A DNA stretch of 64,000 nucleotides from Pelomonas sp. Root1217. Lineage in GTDB: Bacteria > Pseudomonadota > Gammaproteobacteria > Burkholderiales > Burkholderiaceae_C. Below the pieces are notes generated by a model. It was not told where the DNA came from. It worked only from the letters and a program-made list of their open reading frames with translations, and did no database searches. Below are positions 1-9,371 of the stretch, piece by piece (the first letter of the stretch is position 1; each line of letters opens with the position of its first letter). The stretch spans positions 620,001 to 684,000 of the forward strand of contig NZ_LMDC01000001.1 in the NCBI RefSeq assembly GCF_001425705.1, written 5' to 3'. Position numbers and translations under genes: made by a program.

Positions 1-579
1 TGCGTGGCGGGCAACGCTGCCGCCGGTGCCGGCGTGGGGCCGCAGATGCTGCACTACATGCTGGGCATCACCAAGGCCTACACGACGCGCGTCGGCTCGG
101 GCCCCTTCCCGACCGAGCTCGACTGGGAAGAGCCCGGCACGGTGGGCTACCACCTGTCCACCGTCGGACAGGAGCGCGGCACCGTCACCGGCCGTGCGCG
201 CCGCTGCGGCTGGCTGGATGCCGCTGCGTTGAAGCGCTCCATCATCATCAACGGCATCACCGGCCTGTGCCTGACCAAGCTCGACGTGCTGGATGGCCTG
301 ACCGAGATCAAGATGTGCGTCGGCTATGAGCTCGACGGCCGCACGCTGGACATCCTGCCGCTGGATGCCGACGAGATCGAGGCCTGCACGCCGGTCTTCG
401 AGACCTTCCCGGGCTGGACCGAGACGACCTTCGGCGTCACCGCCTGGGACAAGCTGCCGGCCAATGCGCGCAGCTATCTGAAGCGCGTCGAAGAGGTCAT
501 CGGCGCGCCCATCGACATGGTCTCGACCGGCCCCGACCGCGAGCACACCATCGTGCTGCGCCACCCCTATTCGTCCTGA
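1..579 (+). CDS. purA: Adenylosuccinate synthetase, C-terminal part (5' end outside window)
   Basis: PurA joins IMP and aspartate using GTP, the first committed step from IMP to AMP, in the cytoplasm. Only the last 192 residues are here; the reading frame is open from base 1, so the start lies before the window. The visible part has the family's conserved stretches: GAGVGPQ, then [11 protein letters not shown], then RRCGWLD, and [21 protein letters not shown], which are PurA active-site and base-binding segments. The stop is followed 44 bases later by a phosphoribosyltransferase gene in the same direction, so the two purine genes are probably co-transcribed. The identification is secure; nothing can be said about its start or promoter. 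Confidence 0.97.
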   Translation, partial: CVAGNAAAGAGVGPQMLHYMLGITKAYTTRVGSGPFPTELDWEEPGTVGYHLSTVGQERGTVTGRARRCGWLDAAALKRSIIINGITGLCLTKLDVLDGLTEIKMCVGYELDGRTLDILPLDADEIEACTPVFETFPGWTETTFGVTAWDKLPANARSYLKRVEEVIGAPIDMVSTGPDREHTIVLRHPYSS

Positions 580-623
580 AATCGCCTGACACTTCAAACC
601 TATTCGACGGAGACCCCGCCATC

Positions 624-1145
624 ATGCTGACCGACGACGGCAAACACCTCTACGTGTCCTGGGACGAGTACCACCTGCTGACCGAGCGCCTGGCGCTCAA
701 GGTGCACGCTTCGGGCTGGCAGTTCGACCAGATCCTCTGCCTGGCCCGCGGCGGCATGCGACCGGGTGATGTGCTGTCGCGCGTCTTCGACAAGCCCCTG
801 GGCATCATGTCGACCAGTTCCTACCGGGCCGAGGCCGGCACCATCCAGGGCCGGCTGGACATGGCCAAGTACATCACCATGCCCAAGGGTGAACTGGCGG
901 GCCGCGTGCTGCTGGTGGACGATCTGGCCGACTCGGGCGTCACGCTGAAGGCCGTGGTGGAGCGCCTGCGCGGCATGCCGTCCATCACCGAGTTGCGTTC
1001 GGCGGTCATCTGGACCAAGAAGGTTTCTGCCTACACGCCGGACTACTACTGCGAGATGCTGGAGACCTCGCCATGGATCCATCAGCCGTTCGAGGAATAC
1101 GACGGCATGGGGCCGGAGCTGCTGGCGAAGAAGTTTGCTGTTTGA
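624..1145 (+). CDS. Phosphoribosyltransferase, probably purine salvage
   Basis: A 173-residue type I phosphoribosyltransferase. The PRPP-binding signature is clear at residues 95-107 (VLLVDDLADSGVT), preceded by an N-terminal segment with LARGGMRPGD near residues 40-49 that fits the family's hood and core region. Such enzymes transfer ribose-5-phosphate from PRPP to a purine base. Its place directly after purA suggests hypoxanthine, guanine or xanthine salvage, but the exact base cannot be read from the sequence. The start at ATG 624 leaves 44 bases after purA. A strong hairpin with a T run at 1365-1406 lies downstream and can end transcription from this side. Confidence 0.85.
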   Translation: MLTDDGKHLYVSWDEYHLLTERLALKVHASGWQFDQILCLARGGMRPGDVLSRVFDKPLGIMSTSSYRAEAGTIQGRLDMAKYITMPKGELAGRVLLVDDLADSGVTLKAVVERLRGMPSITELRSAVIWTKKVSAYTPDYYCEMLETSPWIHQPFEEYDGMGPELLAKKFAV

Positions 1146-1342
1146 GGCAGCGCTGGGTGAGCGGCACGATGCGAAGCTCGATTTGTGCCACCACTCGACG
1201 AAGCACCCATCGAGGGCGCATCGTCGGGGACTCGGTCACCTCCGGCGACTCCGGCGGCCGGCAATGCGCTTGCAAGCGCATTGCCTTCACCGAGGCGTCG
1301 GCCAAGCCGCAGGGCTTGGCCTCGGTCCTCGGCGGCACGCCC
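1146..1342. other. Non-coding stretch with several short palindromes
   Basis: No convincing gene lies here. The stretch is rich in dyad symmetry: a perfect 22-base palindrome at 1262-1283 (caatgcgcttgcaagcgc plus attg) and a hairpin around 1301-1322 with arms gccaagcc and ggcttggc. It runs straight into the inverted copy of the tRNA-Leu 3' end at 1343. It could be an untranslated 3' region, a small RNA or debris from a rearrangement; the sequence alone does not decide. Confidence 0.5.
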
Positions 1343-1409
1343 TTCGAGTCCTCTCCTGGGCACCAAAGCAAAAAGGCCGATGCTTTCGCATCGGCCTTTT
1401 TGCTTTGTT

Positions 1410-1432
<23 letters not shown>
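1343..1432. repeat. Inverted repeat containing a copy of the tRNA-Leu 3' end
   Basis: The left arm (from 1343, ttcgagtcctctcctgggca and onward) is the reverse complement of the T-arm and acceptor end of the tRNA-Leu gene on the other side (right arm ending at 1432). The outer 25 bases match perfectly, then a 4-base difference, then the inner hairpin 1365-1406 with a TTTC loop. The whole unit is therefore a palindrome of about 90 bases with the terminator at its centre. Phage-type attachment repeats are direct, so this inverted arrangement looks more like a replication template switch, but that origin is inference. Confidence 0.85.
1365..1406 (-). terminator. Bidirectional intrinsic terminator after tRNA-Leu and the PRT gene
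   Basis: A perfect 19-base-pair stem with a TTTC loop; the GC-rich core ggccgatgc/gcatcggcc is flanked by A and T runs, so it reads as stem plus U run on both strands. On the minus strand it lies just after the tRNA-Leu 3' end; on the plus strand it follows the phosphoribosyltransferase gene. Confidence 0.85.
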
Positions 1433-1494
<62 letters not shown>

Positions 1495-1560
1495 AAGGCG
1501 CTTGAACCTTTTGCAAGGCTTAAGCTGTCTCAGGAAAACCGAGATCGTATCATCAAAAAC

Positions 1561-3894
1561 TTGAAGAACACAAACACATCGCCTACGGGCGACAGCGCAG
1601 GCCTGCTCGGCGAGGTCGAAGGCGTGCTGCAGGGCCACCGGGACGGGCATGGTTTCCTGATCCCCGATGATGGTTCCTCGGACATCTATCTGTCTTCGCA
1701 GGAAACCCATGCTGTCATGCATGGCGACCGCCTTCGCGTGCGGGTGATGCGCTTCGACAAGCGTGGCCGCCCCGAAGGCAAGGTGCTGGAGATCCTCGAG
1801 CGCAAGAAGCGTCCGTTGATCGGCCGCCTGCTGCTGGAATCCGGCATCTGGCTCGTTGCGCCCGAGGACCGGCGCATGGGCCAGGACATCCTGATCCCCA
1901 AGAACGGCATCGCCAATGCGACCGCAGGGCAGGTTGTCGCTGTCGAGCTGACCGAGCCGCCATCGCTGTACTCGCAACCCGTCGGTCGGGTCGTCGAAGT
2001 GCTCGGCGAAATCGACGATCCCGGCATGGAGATCGAGATCGCAGTGCGCAAGTACGACGTGCCGCATCGCTTCAGCCCCGACACGTTGACGCAGAGCGCC
2101 AAGCTGCCCGAGAAGTTGCGCGCCGCCGACCTCAAGCACCGCATCGACCTGCGCGACGTGCCCCTGGTCACCATCGATGGCGAGGACGCGCGCGACTTTG
2201 ACGATGCCGTCTACTGCGAGCCCTTCAAACAGGGCCGCGGCAAGAAGGCCATCGAAGGCTGGCGCCTGCTGGTGGCCATTGCCGACGTGTCGCATTACGT
2301 GAAGCCTGGCGAACCGCTGGACGCTGACGCCTACGAGCGTGCGACTTCCGTGTACTTTCCGCGCCGCGTCATCCCGATGCTGCCGGAGAAGCTGTCCAAC
2401 GGCCTTTGCTCGCTGAACCCGTATGAAGACCGGCTCAGCATGGTCTGCGACATGCTCGTGTCAAGCGACGGCACGGTCGCGGCCTACCAGTTCTACCCGG
2501 CAGTGATCTGCTCGCACGCGCGCTTCACCTACACCGAGGTCGCGGCCATCCTAGCCAACACCCACGGCCCCGAGGCTGCCAAGCGCCGTGATCTGGTGCC
2601 GCATCTGCTGCATCTGCATGAGGTCTACCGCGCGCTGCTGGCCGAGCGCCATCGTCGCGGCGCCATCGACTTCGAGACCACCGAGACGCAGATCGTCTGC
2701 GACGACAACGGCCGCATCGAGAAGATCATCCCGCGCACGCGCAATGACGCGCACCGGTTGATCGAAGAGGCGATGCTGGCGGCCAACACCTGCTCGGCCG
2801 ACTTCATCCAGTCGTCCAAGCACCATTCGCTCTTCCGTGTGCACGAAGGGCCCACGCCCGAAAAGCGCCAGACGCTGCAGGCCTATCTTCGCTCGCTGGG
2901 CATCGGCATGGGGATTTCGGACGACCCGACGCCGCGTGAATTCCAGGCGATCGCCCAGGCGACCAAAGACAGGCCCGACGCCCAGCAGATCCACACGATG
3001 CTGCTGCGCTCCATGCAGCAGGCCATCTACACCGGCACGAACTCGGGCCACTTTGGCCTGGCCTATCCGGCCTACACCCACTTCACGAGCCCGATCCGGC
3101 GCTATCCCGACCTGTTGGTCCATCGGGTCATCAAATGCCTGCTGGGTAACAAGCGGTACGCGCTTGACCCAGCCAAGATGAACGTGCCGCAGGCGCCCAA
3201 GCGCCCCGGCCGGCCGCCGCCGCCCAACCCGGCCGATGCGCGCAACGAGGCCGAGCGCTGGGAAGTCGTCGGTGCGCATTGCAGTGCCAACGAGCGCCGC
3301 GCTGATGAGGCCAGCCGTGATGTCGAGGCCTGGCTGAAATGCCGCTATATGCGCGACCGCCTCGGCGAGGTGTTCGCGGGCACGGTGTCGGCTGTCACGA
3401 GCTTTGGCCTTTTCGTGCAACTGGACGAGCTCTACGTCGAAGGATTGGTGCACATCACCGAACTGGGCGGTGAGTACTACCGCTTCGACGAAGTACGCCA
3501 GGAGCTTCGCGGCGAGCGCACCGGCATCCGCTACGCGACCGGCGCGCGCGTGCAGGTGCAGGTCAGCCGTGTGGATCTGGACGGGCGCCGCATTGACTTC
3601 CGCCTCGTGCGCGATGACGACGAGGCACGCGCGTTGCGCAATGCTTCGGGTCGGCCTGCCGGCAAGTCTTCAGCCAAACCCACCGCCAGGCCGCCGGCCA
3701 AGAAGCGAGTGCCCAAAACGGCCGTCGAGACGCTCGAAGAAGTGCGACAGACCGACCGCGATGTAAGGAAGAGCCGCAAGGAAGTCATCACGTCTTTGCA
3801 CCCCGTCAAGGCCGCCCAGCAGGCCGCCAAGCGGCAGGCCAGCAAGGCGTCAAAGAAGACGGCCACCAAGGCGGCGCCGCGCAAACGGCGTTGA
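1561..3894 (+). CDS. rnr: Ribonuclease R (3'-5' exoribonuclease)
   Basis: RNase R degrades structured RNA from the 3' end and takes part in rRNA and tmRNA-linked decay. The protein has 777 residues: N-terminal OB-fold cold-shock regions (around 18-160), then the RNB catalytic domain with the Mg-binding signature RDFDDAV at 211-217, then an S1 domain from about residue 601 (GEVFAGTVSAVTSFGLFVQL), and a Lys/Ala-rich basic tail from about 700, as is usual for RNase R. The reading frame opens with TTG at 1561 without a clear ribosome-binding site; no upstream ATG in this frame is available, so the start is provisional. A His/Pro-rich insert (RPGRPPPPNPAD) lies before the S1 domain. Confidence 0.95.
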   Translation: MKNTNTSPTGDSAGLLGEVEGVLQGHRDGHGFLIPDDGSSDIYLSSQETHAVMHGDRLRVRVMRFDKRGRPEGKVLEILERKKRPLIGRLLLESGIWLVAPEDRRMGQDILIPKNGIANATAGQVVAVELTEPPSLYSQPVGRVVEVLGEIDDPGMEIEIAVRKYDVPHRFSPDTLTQSAKLPEKLRAADLKHRIDLRDVPLVTIDGEDARDFDDAVYCEPFKQGRGKKAIEGWRLLVAIADVSHYVKPGEPLDADAYERATSVYFPRRVIPMLPEKLSNGLCSLNPYEDRLSMVCDMLVSSDGTVAAYQFYPAVICSHARFTYTEVAAILANTHGPEAAKRRDLVPHLLHLHEVYRALLAERHRRGAIDFETTETQIVCDDNGRIEKIIPRTRNDAHRLIEEAMLAANTCSADFIQSSKHHSLFRVHEGPTPEKRQTLQAYLRSLGIGMGISDDPTPREFQAIAQATKDRPDAQQIHTMLLRSMQQAIYTGTNSGHFGLAYPAYTHFTSPIRRYPDLLVHRVIKCLLGNKRYALDPAKMNVPQAPKRPGRPPPPNPADARNEAERWEVVGAHCSANERRADEASRDVEAWLKCRYMRDRLGEVFAGTVSAVTSFGLFVQLDELYVEGLVHITELGGEYYRFDEVRQELRGERTGIRYATGARVQVQVSRVDLDGRRIDFRLVRDDDEARALRNASGRPAGKSSAKPTARPPAKKRVPKTAVETLEEVRQTDRDVRKSRKEVITSLHPVKAAQQAAKRQASKASKKTATKAAPRKRR

Positions 3895-3897
3895 GGG

Positions 3898-5259
3898 CTA
3901 TCGGCGCTGCGCAGCGAGGCGTTCGATGAGATCGGCCGCGCGCAGCACGCCGCCCGCTTCGCCAGCGCGGCCGTGATGATCCACGCCGGCGCAGGCGATC
4001 TCGTGGGCGCCGGCGCTGCATTGCTGGGCCCACAGGCCGCCCAACCAGCCGGCCAATACGTCGCCGCTGCCGGCGGTGGCCAGCGCCGGGCCGCCGCTGC
4101 CGCAAATCGCCATGCGTTCGGCCGGTGAGGCGATGATGCTGCCCGAGCCCTTGAGGACGACGGTGCAGCCCAGCTGAAGGGCCAGTTCCTGCGCTGCGGC
4201 GAGACGGTCCCTCTGAACGGCGGCGGTGCTGCGGTTCAGAAGGCGGGCCGCTTCGAGAGGATGCGGTGTGAGCAGCGTGGTGCCTGCAGGTCGTGCGCGA
4301 GCGAGGGCCTGGAGGGAGGCGTCAGCGGCGATGACGTTCAGCGCATCGGCATCGATGACGACGCGTGGCAGCGTCTGCAGCAGTGAGGGCAGGCAGGGAG
4401 CCATGGCGTCGCCGGCGCCGCAGCCGACGACACCGACCGCCCCGGGCACCTCCATGAGCCGGCCGCGCATCAGCTCCGGGCGGACGGGGTCGGCCACTTC
4501 CCCGGGGCCCAGGCCGAGCAGGTCCACATAGACCCGCCCCGCACCACTGGCCAGAGCCGCGCCGGCGGCCAGCCGGGCGGCGCCCTGCATGCCAGGTGCT
4601 CCGCCCACGACCAGCACCTGGCCGTGGCTGCCTTTGTGACTGGTCGGGCTGCGATGCGGGACGGCGCCCGGGCCGAGCAGGTTGGCCGTGGGCGGCTCGT
4701 CAGGCGCAATGCCAAGGTCGTCGAACCAGATCCGTCCCGCGTGCGCGCGTCCCTCGCCGGTGAAGAGGCCGGGCTTGAGCGTCAGCAGCGTCAGCGTGTG
4801 ATCGGCATGCACAGCGCGCTCTCCGGCGGGTTGGCCGGTGTCCGCGAGCAGGCCGCTGGGCAGGTCAACGGCCAAGACGGGCGCGCCGCAATGGGCCATG
4901 GCAATGATGGGTGTCAGCAGCTCGGGTGAGGGCGCGCGATTCAGGCCCAGGCCGAGCAATGCGTCGATGACAAGGGAAGGACGCTGCGGTGCGTCGTGGC
5001 TCACATGGACCGGAACGCCCACCTCGGCAAGCCGCCGAGCAGCGACATGGCCGTCGCCGCCGTTGTTGCCCGGGCCGCAGGCCACCCACACCGGGCCGGC
5101 GCCTTGGCGCAGCACCAGGGCAAGTTTGGCGACGGCCAGCCCTGCGCGTTCCATCAGGTCGGGCGAGCGAGTGAGCGCGCGCGCCTCGATGCGCCGGCTG
5201 GCGGCGACGTCGAACAGCGGCAGCGTGGAGGTTGTGGGCAGCACGGGATGCATGCCCAT
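3898..5259 (-). CDS. nnr: Bifunctional NAD(P)H-hydrate epimerase / ADP-dependent dehydratase
   Basis: Repairs NADHX and NADPHX, the damaged hydrated forms of NAD(P)H. The 453-residue protein has both halves: the N-terminal YjeF epimerase with GPGNNGGDG (NNGGDG at 65-70), and the C-terminal ribokinase-like dehydratase with HKGSHGQVLVVGG, LTPHPLEAARLL and the nucleotide-binding GSGDVLAG at 397-404. I chose ATG 5259 because the frame upstream lies inside the preceding gene; ATG 5253 is equally possible. Its start is 4 bases after the stop of the FAD oxidoreductase, so the two form an operon. It ends 3 bases from the rnr stop, tail to tail. Confidence 0.94.
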   Translation of the reverse strand: MGMHPVLPTTSTLPLFDVAASRRIEARALTRSPDLMERAGLAVAKLALVLRQGAGPVWVACGPGNNGGDGHVAARRLAEVGVPVHVSHDAPQRPSLVIDALLGLGLNRAPSPELLTPIIAMAHCGAPVLAVDLPSGLLADTGQPAGERAVHADHTLTLLTLKPGLFTGEGRAHAGRIWFDDLGIAPDEPPTANLLGPGAVPHRSPTSHKGSHGQVLVVGGAPGMQGAARLAAGAALASGAGRVYVDLLGLGPGEVADPVRPELMRGRLMEVPGAVGVVGCGAGDAMAPCLPSLLQTLPRVVIDADALNVIAADASLQALARARPAGTTLLTPHPLEAARLLNRSTAAVQRDRLAAAQELALQLGCTVVLKGSGSIIASPAERMAICGSGGPALATAGSGDVLAGWLGGLWAQQCSAGAHEIACAGVDHHGRAGEAGGVLRAADLIERLAAQRR

Positions 5260-5263
5260 GAGC

Positions 5264-6520
5264 TTAGGCCAGTCGTTGCGGCCCGAGTGCGGCAATGTCC
5301 AGCGCGGGTGCCTGCCCGGCGATCTGCTGGGCGAGGATCTGGGCGCTGCCACAGGCCAGGCCCCAGCCGAGGCCGCCCGGCGAGATGTTGAGCCACAAGC
5401 CCACGCGGCCACTGCTGCCAAGCACGGGCAGTCCGTCTGCCGACAACGCGCGGCGGCTCTGGCCCTGTTGCACTTGCTGGTGCAGCACCGAGCCAGGGAA
5501 CCAGTGTTGCAGGCCGCGGTGCAGGGCTTCGAAGTCCGGGGGCACTCGGGTTCGGACGCCGGTGACGGTCAAGCCACCGGTCACGCGTACGCGCTGGCCG
5601 GTGCGGGCAATGGCCAAGCCCAGCGTCGGGTCAATCCAGCCGGCCTTGGGGCCCAGGTCGGGGTGGGCCTCGAGCAACCGCAGCGGTGCCGTGACCGAGG
5701 TTTCGTGTTGTGCCGCCAGGGGCAGTCGCTGGCCCGACAACGTGGCGGCGTCCAGGCCGTTGCACAGCACCACAGCGTCGAAGCGTTCTTCCTGAGCGCC
5801 GTGCAGCTGCGGCAGGGTGTCGCCTGCCTCGCGCTCGGTGCCGCGGATAGGCGCTTCCAGCGGCGGTGTGTATTCGTGGCGCAGCACCAGGCCGGGGCCG
5901 TCGGTGGCGATGGCACGCACGGTGGTGTGGAAGCGAAACCCTGCGCCCAGGCGCTGGGCCTGCAGGCGCAGTTGCTGGGCGAAGAGGCGCGGATTGCCGG
6001 CGCCGCCGCGGGCGAAGGCCAGCGCTGCGGCGAGCGGGGCGTCGGCGTTCAGGCCGGGCTCGCGAAGCCGGGCCTCGCCGGCCTCGATGAGGTCGACCTG
6101 CAGACCCAAGGCCTTCCAACCCTCCAGGCGGGCCCGGGCGGTTGCGATGCGCTTGGCGTCAGTCAGCGCGACGAGAAGGCCATCGGTTGCTTCATCGTCC
6201 AGGCCCAATTCTCGGCGCAGCTCGGCGGTGCGGGCCAGCCCCAGCTGACTCAGAGCAACGAGTTGGCCTGCGGCGTCGCCTTTACTGCGCCCTGCACGCC
6301 AGCGGCGCAATCGAAAGGCCAGAGGGACCGCAGATGTGGCGTCCGCCAAGTTGGGTACAAATGGCGAGAGCAGGGCGCTGCTGGCGAAGCTGGCCTGTTC
6401 GGCGACGCTACCGCCGCGCTCGAAGACCTGCACTTGGCAGCCTAGGACTGCCAATTCGTAGGCCGTCGTCACCCCGGCCAGGCCGGCACCGACCACCGCG
6501 ACGCGGCGGGTCAAGCGCAC
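5264..6520 (-). CDS. FAD-dependent D-amino acid dehydrogenase-like oxidoreductase (DadA/DAO family)
   Basis: A 418-residue flavoenzyme. The N-terminus has the Rossmann FAD-binding motif VAVVGAGLAG (GxGxxG at 11-16) and the ribose-binding acid in VFERGG (E34). The C-terminus has the family's second FAD contact, with LWLNISPGGLGWGLACGSAQIL. The body (for example GNPRLFAQQLRLQAQRLGA) fits the glycine/D-amino acid oxidase group, closest in feel to DadA; the substrate cannot be fixed. The start is uncertain: GTG 6520 is six residues before the FAD motif and TTG 6514 is an alternative, neither with a strong ribosome site. The same reading frame stays open far upstream across rpsB-tsf-pyrH, but that part is an antisense shadow. 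It is followed after 4 bases by nnr. Confidence 0.85.
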   Translation of the reverse strand: MRLTRRVAVVGAGLAGVTTAYELAVLGCQVQVFERGGSVAEQASFASSALLSPFVPNLADATSAVPLAFRLRRWRAGRSKGDAAGQLVALSQLGLARTAELRRELGLDDEATDGLLVALTDAKRIATARARLEGWKALGLQVDLIEAGEARLREPGLNADAPLAAALAFARGGAGNPRLFAQQLRLQAQRLGAGFRFHTTVRAIATDGPGLVLRHEYTPPLEAPIRGTEREAGDTLPQLHGAQEERFDAVVLCNGLDAATLSGQRLPLAAQHETSVTAPLRLLEAHPDLGPKAGWIDPTLGLAIARTGQRVRVTGGLTVTGVRTRVPPDFEALHRGLQHWFPGSVLHQQVQQGQSRRALSADGLPVLGSSGRVGLWLNISPGGLGWGLACGSAQILAQQIAGQAPALDIAALGPQRLA

Positions 6521-6835
6521 ACCTGGAGGGAAGCCCCGGCGGGCAAGCTTGCGGCCGCTGCAAAGCGGCGTCGGCTGGGAAGGGCCATGGCTTGTGTATA
6601 CTCTGCGGGTTTTGCCGGAGGTGCTGCGCTGTTTTGAGCGTTGCAAGACTCGGCAGAACGGTTGTGAGGGTGTTGTGGCTGAACTTCTCGGTCGCCACCG
6701 TCGCAACAAATCGCAAACCGGCCACTCAAAGGTGTTGTAGTTTGCGGCCTGGATTTCGCTTGAGAAACAAGCGTTTCCAGATGCTGCAACGCAATTCGGG
6801 CCGGATTTTAGACACAACCTTCGGAGTAAGACCCC
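6521..6835 (+). promoter_or_regulatory. Divergent region with rpsB promoter and long leader
   Basis: This 315-base gap between two divergent genes holds no protein gene. A good -10 element TATACT lies at 6597-6602; the -35 is poor. If it is used, transcription starts near 6609 and rpsB has a leader of about 225 bases. In E. coli, S2 represses its own operon through the rpsB leader, so a long leader here fits autoregulation, but I have not folded it. The ribosome site cggagtaag precedes the rpsB ATG. Confidence 0.5.
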
Positions 6836-7582
6836 ATGTCTGTCACGATGCGCGAGATGCTGGAAGCCGGCGTCCATTTCGGCCACCAAACCCGCTTCTG
6901 GAATCCCAAGATGGCCCCGTATATCTACGGCCATCGCAACAAGATCCACATCATCAACCTCGAGAAGACGCTGCCCGCGTTCAACGATGCGATGAAGTTC
7001 GTCCGCTCGCTGGCTGCCAAGCGCGGCACGATTCTGATGATCGGCACCAAGCGCCAGGCCCGCGAAGTCGTCGCCTCGGAAGCCCAGCGCGCCGGCATGC
7101 CCTACGTCGACTCGCGTTGGCTCGGCGGCATGATGACCAACTTCAAGACGGTCAAGACCTCCCTCAAGAACCTGAAGGACATGCAGGCCCAGATTGACGC
7201 CGGCACCCAGCCTGCGATCAAGAAGGAAGCCCTGATGTTCCAGCGCGACATCGCCAAGCTCGAGAAGAACATCGGCGGCATCCAGGACATGACCGCGCTG
7301 CCGGACGCCATCTTCGTCATCGACGTCGGCTATCACAAGATTGCTGTTGCCGAAGCCAAGAAGCTCGGCATTCCCGTCATTGGCGTGGTGGACACCAACC
7401 ACTCGCCCATCGGCATCGACTACGTCATCCCCGGCAACGACGACTCGGCCAAGGCCGTGGCGCTGTACGCCCGCGCCGTCGCTGACGCCGTGCTGGAAGG
7501 CAAGGCCAACGCCACGAACGAAGTGCTGGCTGCGGTTGCCCCGGCCGGCGACGAGTTCGTCGAGGTCTCCGAAGAGGCTTAA
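6836..7582 (+). CDS. rpsB: 30S ribosomal protein S2
   Basis: S2 is a 30S subunit protein needed for S1 binding and initiation. The 248-residue product begins [17 protein letters not shown] and carries the family signatures ([12 protein letters not shown], then [14 protein letters not shown] and [12 protein letters not shown]). Length is normal. The start ATG 6836 has a clear ribosome site (ggag, spacing about 9). It leads the rpsB-tsf-pyrH-frr cluster; a hairpin lies between it and tsf. Confidence 0.98.
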   Translation: MSVTMREMLEAGVHFGHQTRFWNPKMAPYIYGHRNKIHIINLEKTLPAFNDAMKFVRSLAAKRGTILMIGTKRQAREVVASEAQRAGMPYVDSRWLGGMMTNFKTVKTSLKNLKDMQAQIDAGTQPAIKKEALMFQRDIAKLEKNIGGIQDMTALPDAIFVIDVGYHKIAVAEAKKLGIPVIGVVDTNHSPIGIDYVIPGNDDSAKAVALYARAVADAVLEGKANATNEVLAAVAPAGDEFVEVSEEA

Positions 7583-7603
7583 AGCCCTTCCGCCCTGCAT
7601 TTG

Positions 7604-7626
7604 AAAGGGGCCGCGAGGCCCCTTTT
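7604..7626 (+). terminator. Intergenic hairpin between rpsB and tsf (attenuator)
   Basis: Stem aaaggggcc/ggcccctttt with loop gcga, followed by a short T run. Position and form match a partial terminator that would make S2 more abundant than the tsf message; read-through is expected because tsf has no other obvious promoter. Confidence 0.65.
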
Positions 7627-7651
7627 GCCAACCGAAATCTGGAGAAGAGAA

Positions 7652-8545
7652 ATGGCTGCTATCACCGCAAGCATGGTGGGCGAACTGCGTGCCCGCACCG
7701 ACGCCCCGATGATGGAGTGCAAGAAGGCGCTGACCGAAGCGGAAGGCGATCTGGCCCGCGCTGAAGAGATTCTGCGCGTCAAGCTGGGCAACAAAGCCGG
7801 CAAGGCCGCCTCGCGCATCACCGCCGAAGGCATCGTCGCCTCGGCCGTGGTCGGCGGCAACGGCGCGCTGATCGAAGTCAACTGCGAAACCGACTTCGTT
7901 TCCAAGAACGACGCCTTCCTGGCCTTCGTGAACGCCCTGGCCGGCCTGGTCGCCGAAACGAACCCGGCCGACGTGGCTGCGCTGTCGGCACTGCCGCTGT
8001 CCCAGGAAGGCTTCGGCCCGACGGTGGAAGACGTGCGCAAGGGCCTGATCGGCAAGATCGGCGAGAACATGACGATCCGCCGCTTCCAGCGCTACAGCGG
8101 CTCCAAGCTGGCCTCCTACCTGCATGGCACCCGCATCGGCGTGATGGTCGAGTTCGAAGGTGACGACGTCGCCGCCAAGGACGTTGCCATGCACGTGGCC
8201 GCGATGAAGCCGGCTGCGCTGTCCAGCGCCGAAGTCTCGGCCGACCTGGTTGAGAAGGAGCGCCGCATTGCCACCGAGAAGGCTGCCGAATCCGGCAAGC
8301 CGGCCGACATCGTCGCCAAGATGGTCGAAGGCTCGGTGCAGAAGTTCCTGAAGGAAGTCAGCCTGCTCGACCAGGTCTTTGTGAAGGCTGCTGATGGCAA
8401 GCAGACCGTCGCGGCCTACCTGAAATCGGCCAACACCACGGTCAAGGGCTTCACGCTCTACGTCGTCGGCGAAGGCATCGAGAAGAAGGTCGACGACTTC
8501 GCTGCCGAAGTGGCTGCCCAGGTGGCAGCTGCAAAGGGTCAGTAA
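7652..8545 (+). CDS. tsf: Translation elongation factor Ts
   Basis: EF-Ts is the nucleotide exchange factor that recycles EF-Tu from GDP to GTP form. The 297-residue protein starts [20 protein letters not shown] and has both family signatures: the N-terminal [12 protein letters not shown] (16-27, after the UBA-like helix) and EVNCETDFV in the core domain. The open frame extends 17 codons upstream of ATG 7652, but that ATG is preceded by a strong ggagaagag ribosome site and matches the family start, so I use it. Confidence 0.98.
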   Translation: MAAITASMVGELRARTDAPMMECKKALTEAEGDLARAEEILRVKLGNKAGKAASRITAEGIVASAVVGGNGALIEVNCETDFVSKNDAFLAFVNALAGLVAETNPADVAALSALPLSQEGFGPTVEDVRKGLIGKIGENMTIRRFQRYSGSKLASYLHGTRIGVMVEFEGDDVAAKDVAMHVAAMKPAALSSAEVSADLVEKERRIATEKAAESGKPADIVAKMVEGSVQKFLKEVSLLDQVFVKAADGKQTVAAYLKSANTTVKGFTLYVVGEGIEKKVDDFAAEVAAQVAAAKGQ

Positions 8546-8574
8546 AGACGCTTGCGAAATCGTACGAAATGAAG

Positions 8575-8596
8575 GGGCGCCAAGTTGGCGCCCTTT
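8575..8596 (+). terminator. Hairpin with short T run between tsf and pyrH
   Basis: Stem gggcgcca/tggcgccc (8575-8582 and 8586-8593) with loop agt, followed by ttt. The T run is short, so this is probably a weak terminator or processing site. Confidence 0.6.
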
Positions 8597-8638
8597 AAAC
8601 TTGCGGCCCACCATAGGCCCCCCAAACCTGAGGACACC

Positions 8639-9349
8639 ATGCCCGCGTACAAGCGCATTCTGCTCAAACTCTCCGGCGAAGCCCTGATGGGAGACGACGC
8701 CTACGGCATCAATCGCGCGACCATCGTCCGCATGGTGCAGGAAATCCGCGAAGTGACGCAGATGGGCATCGAAGTCGCCGTCGTCATCGGCGGCGGCAAC
8801 ATCTTCCGCGGCGTGGCCGGCGGCTCGGTCGGCATGGACCGCGCAACCGCCGACTACATGGGCATGCTCGCCACGGTCATGAACTCGCTGGCGCTGGCCG
8901 ACACCATGCGCCAGGAAGGCATGACCGCCCGCGTCATGTCTGCCATCGCCATCGAGCAGGTCGTCGAGCCCTATGTGCGCCCGAAGGCGCTGCAATACCT
9001 CGAAGAGGGCAAGGTCGTCGTCTTTGCTGCCGGTACCGGCAACCCTTTCTTCACGACCGACACGGCTGCGGCGCTGCGTGGCGCCGAGATCGGCGCCGAG
9101 ATCGTGCTGAAGGCCACCAAGGTCGACGGTGTCTATTCGGCCGACCCCAAGAAGGACCCGACCGCCACGCGCTATGCGCGCATCAGCTTCGACGAGGTCA
9201 TCGCGCGCAATCTGCAGGTCATGGACGGCGCCGCCTTTGCGCTGTGCCGCGACCAGAAGCTGCCGATCAAGGTCTTCAGCATCTTCAAGCCCGGCGCATT
9301 GCGTCGCGTGGTGCAGGGCGAGGACGAAGGCACGTTGGTGCACGTCTAA
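8639..9349 (+). CDS. pyrH: UMP kinase
   Basis: Phosphorylates UMP to UDP with ATP; bacterial UMP kinase is a hexamer of the amino-acid kinase fold, regulated by GTP and UTP. The 236-residue product starts [18 protein letters not shown] (phosphate-binding KLSGEAL) and has the glycine loop GGGNIFRG at 51-58, DTMRQEGM and [20 protein letters not shown] 8639 has a ribosome site (gagga); the open frame before it runs through the hairpin upstream and is not used. It lies between tsf and frr, as in most proteobacteria. Confidence 0.97.
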   Translation: MPAYKRILLKLSGEALMGDDAYGINRATIVRMVQEIREVTQMGIEVAVVIGGGNIFRGVAGGSVGMDRATADYMGMLATVMNSLALADTMRQEGMTARVMSAIAIEQVVEPYVRPKALQYLEEGKVVVFAAGTGNPFFTTDTAAALRGAEIGAEIVLKATKVDGVYSADPKKDPTATRYARISFDEVIARNLQVMDGAAFALCRDQKLPIKVFSIFKPGALRRVVQGEDEGTLVHV

Positions 9350-9371
9350 TCATTCTCACGAGAGACAGATC

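Noticed and set aside
6521-9343. Upstream extension of the FAD oxidoreductase frame across rpsB-tsf-pyrH
   Set aside because: Antisense to well-identified genes; the FAD motif marks the real N-terminus near 6500.
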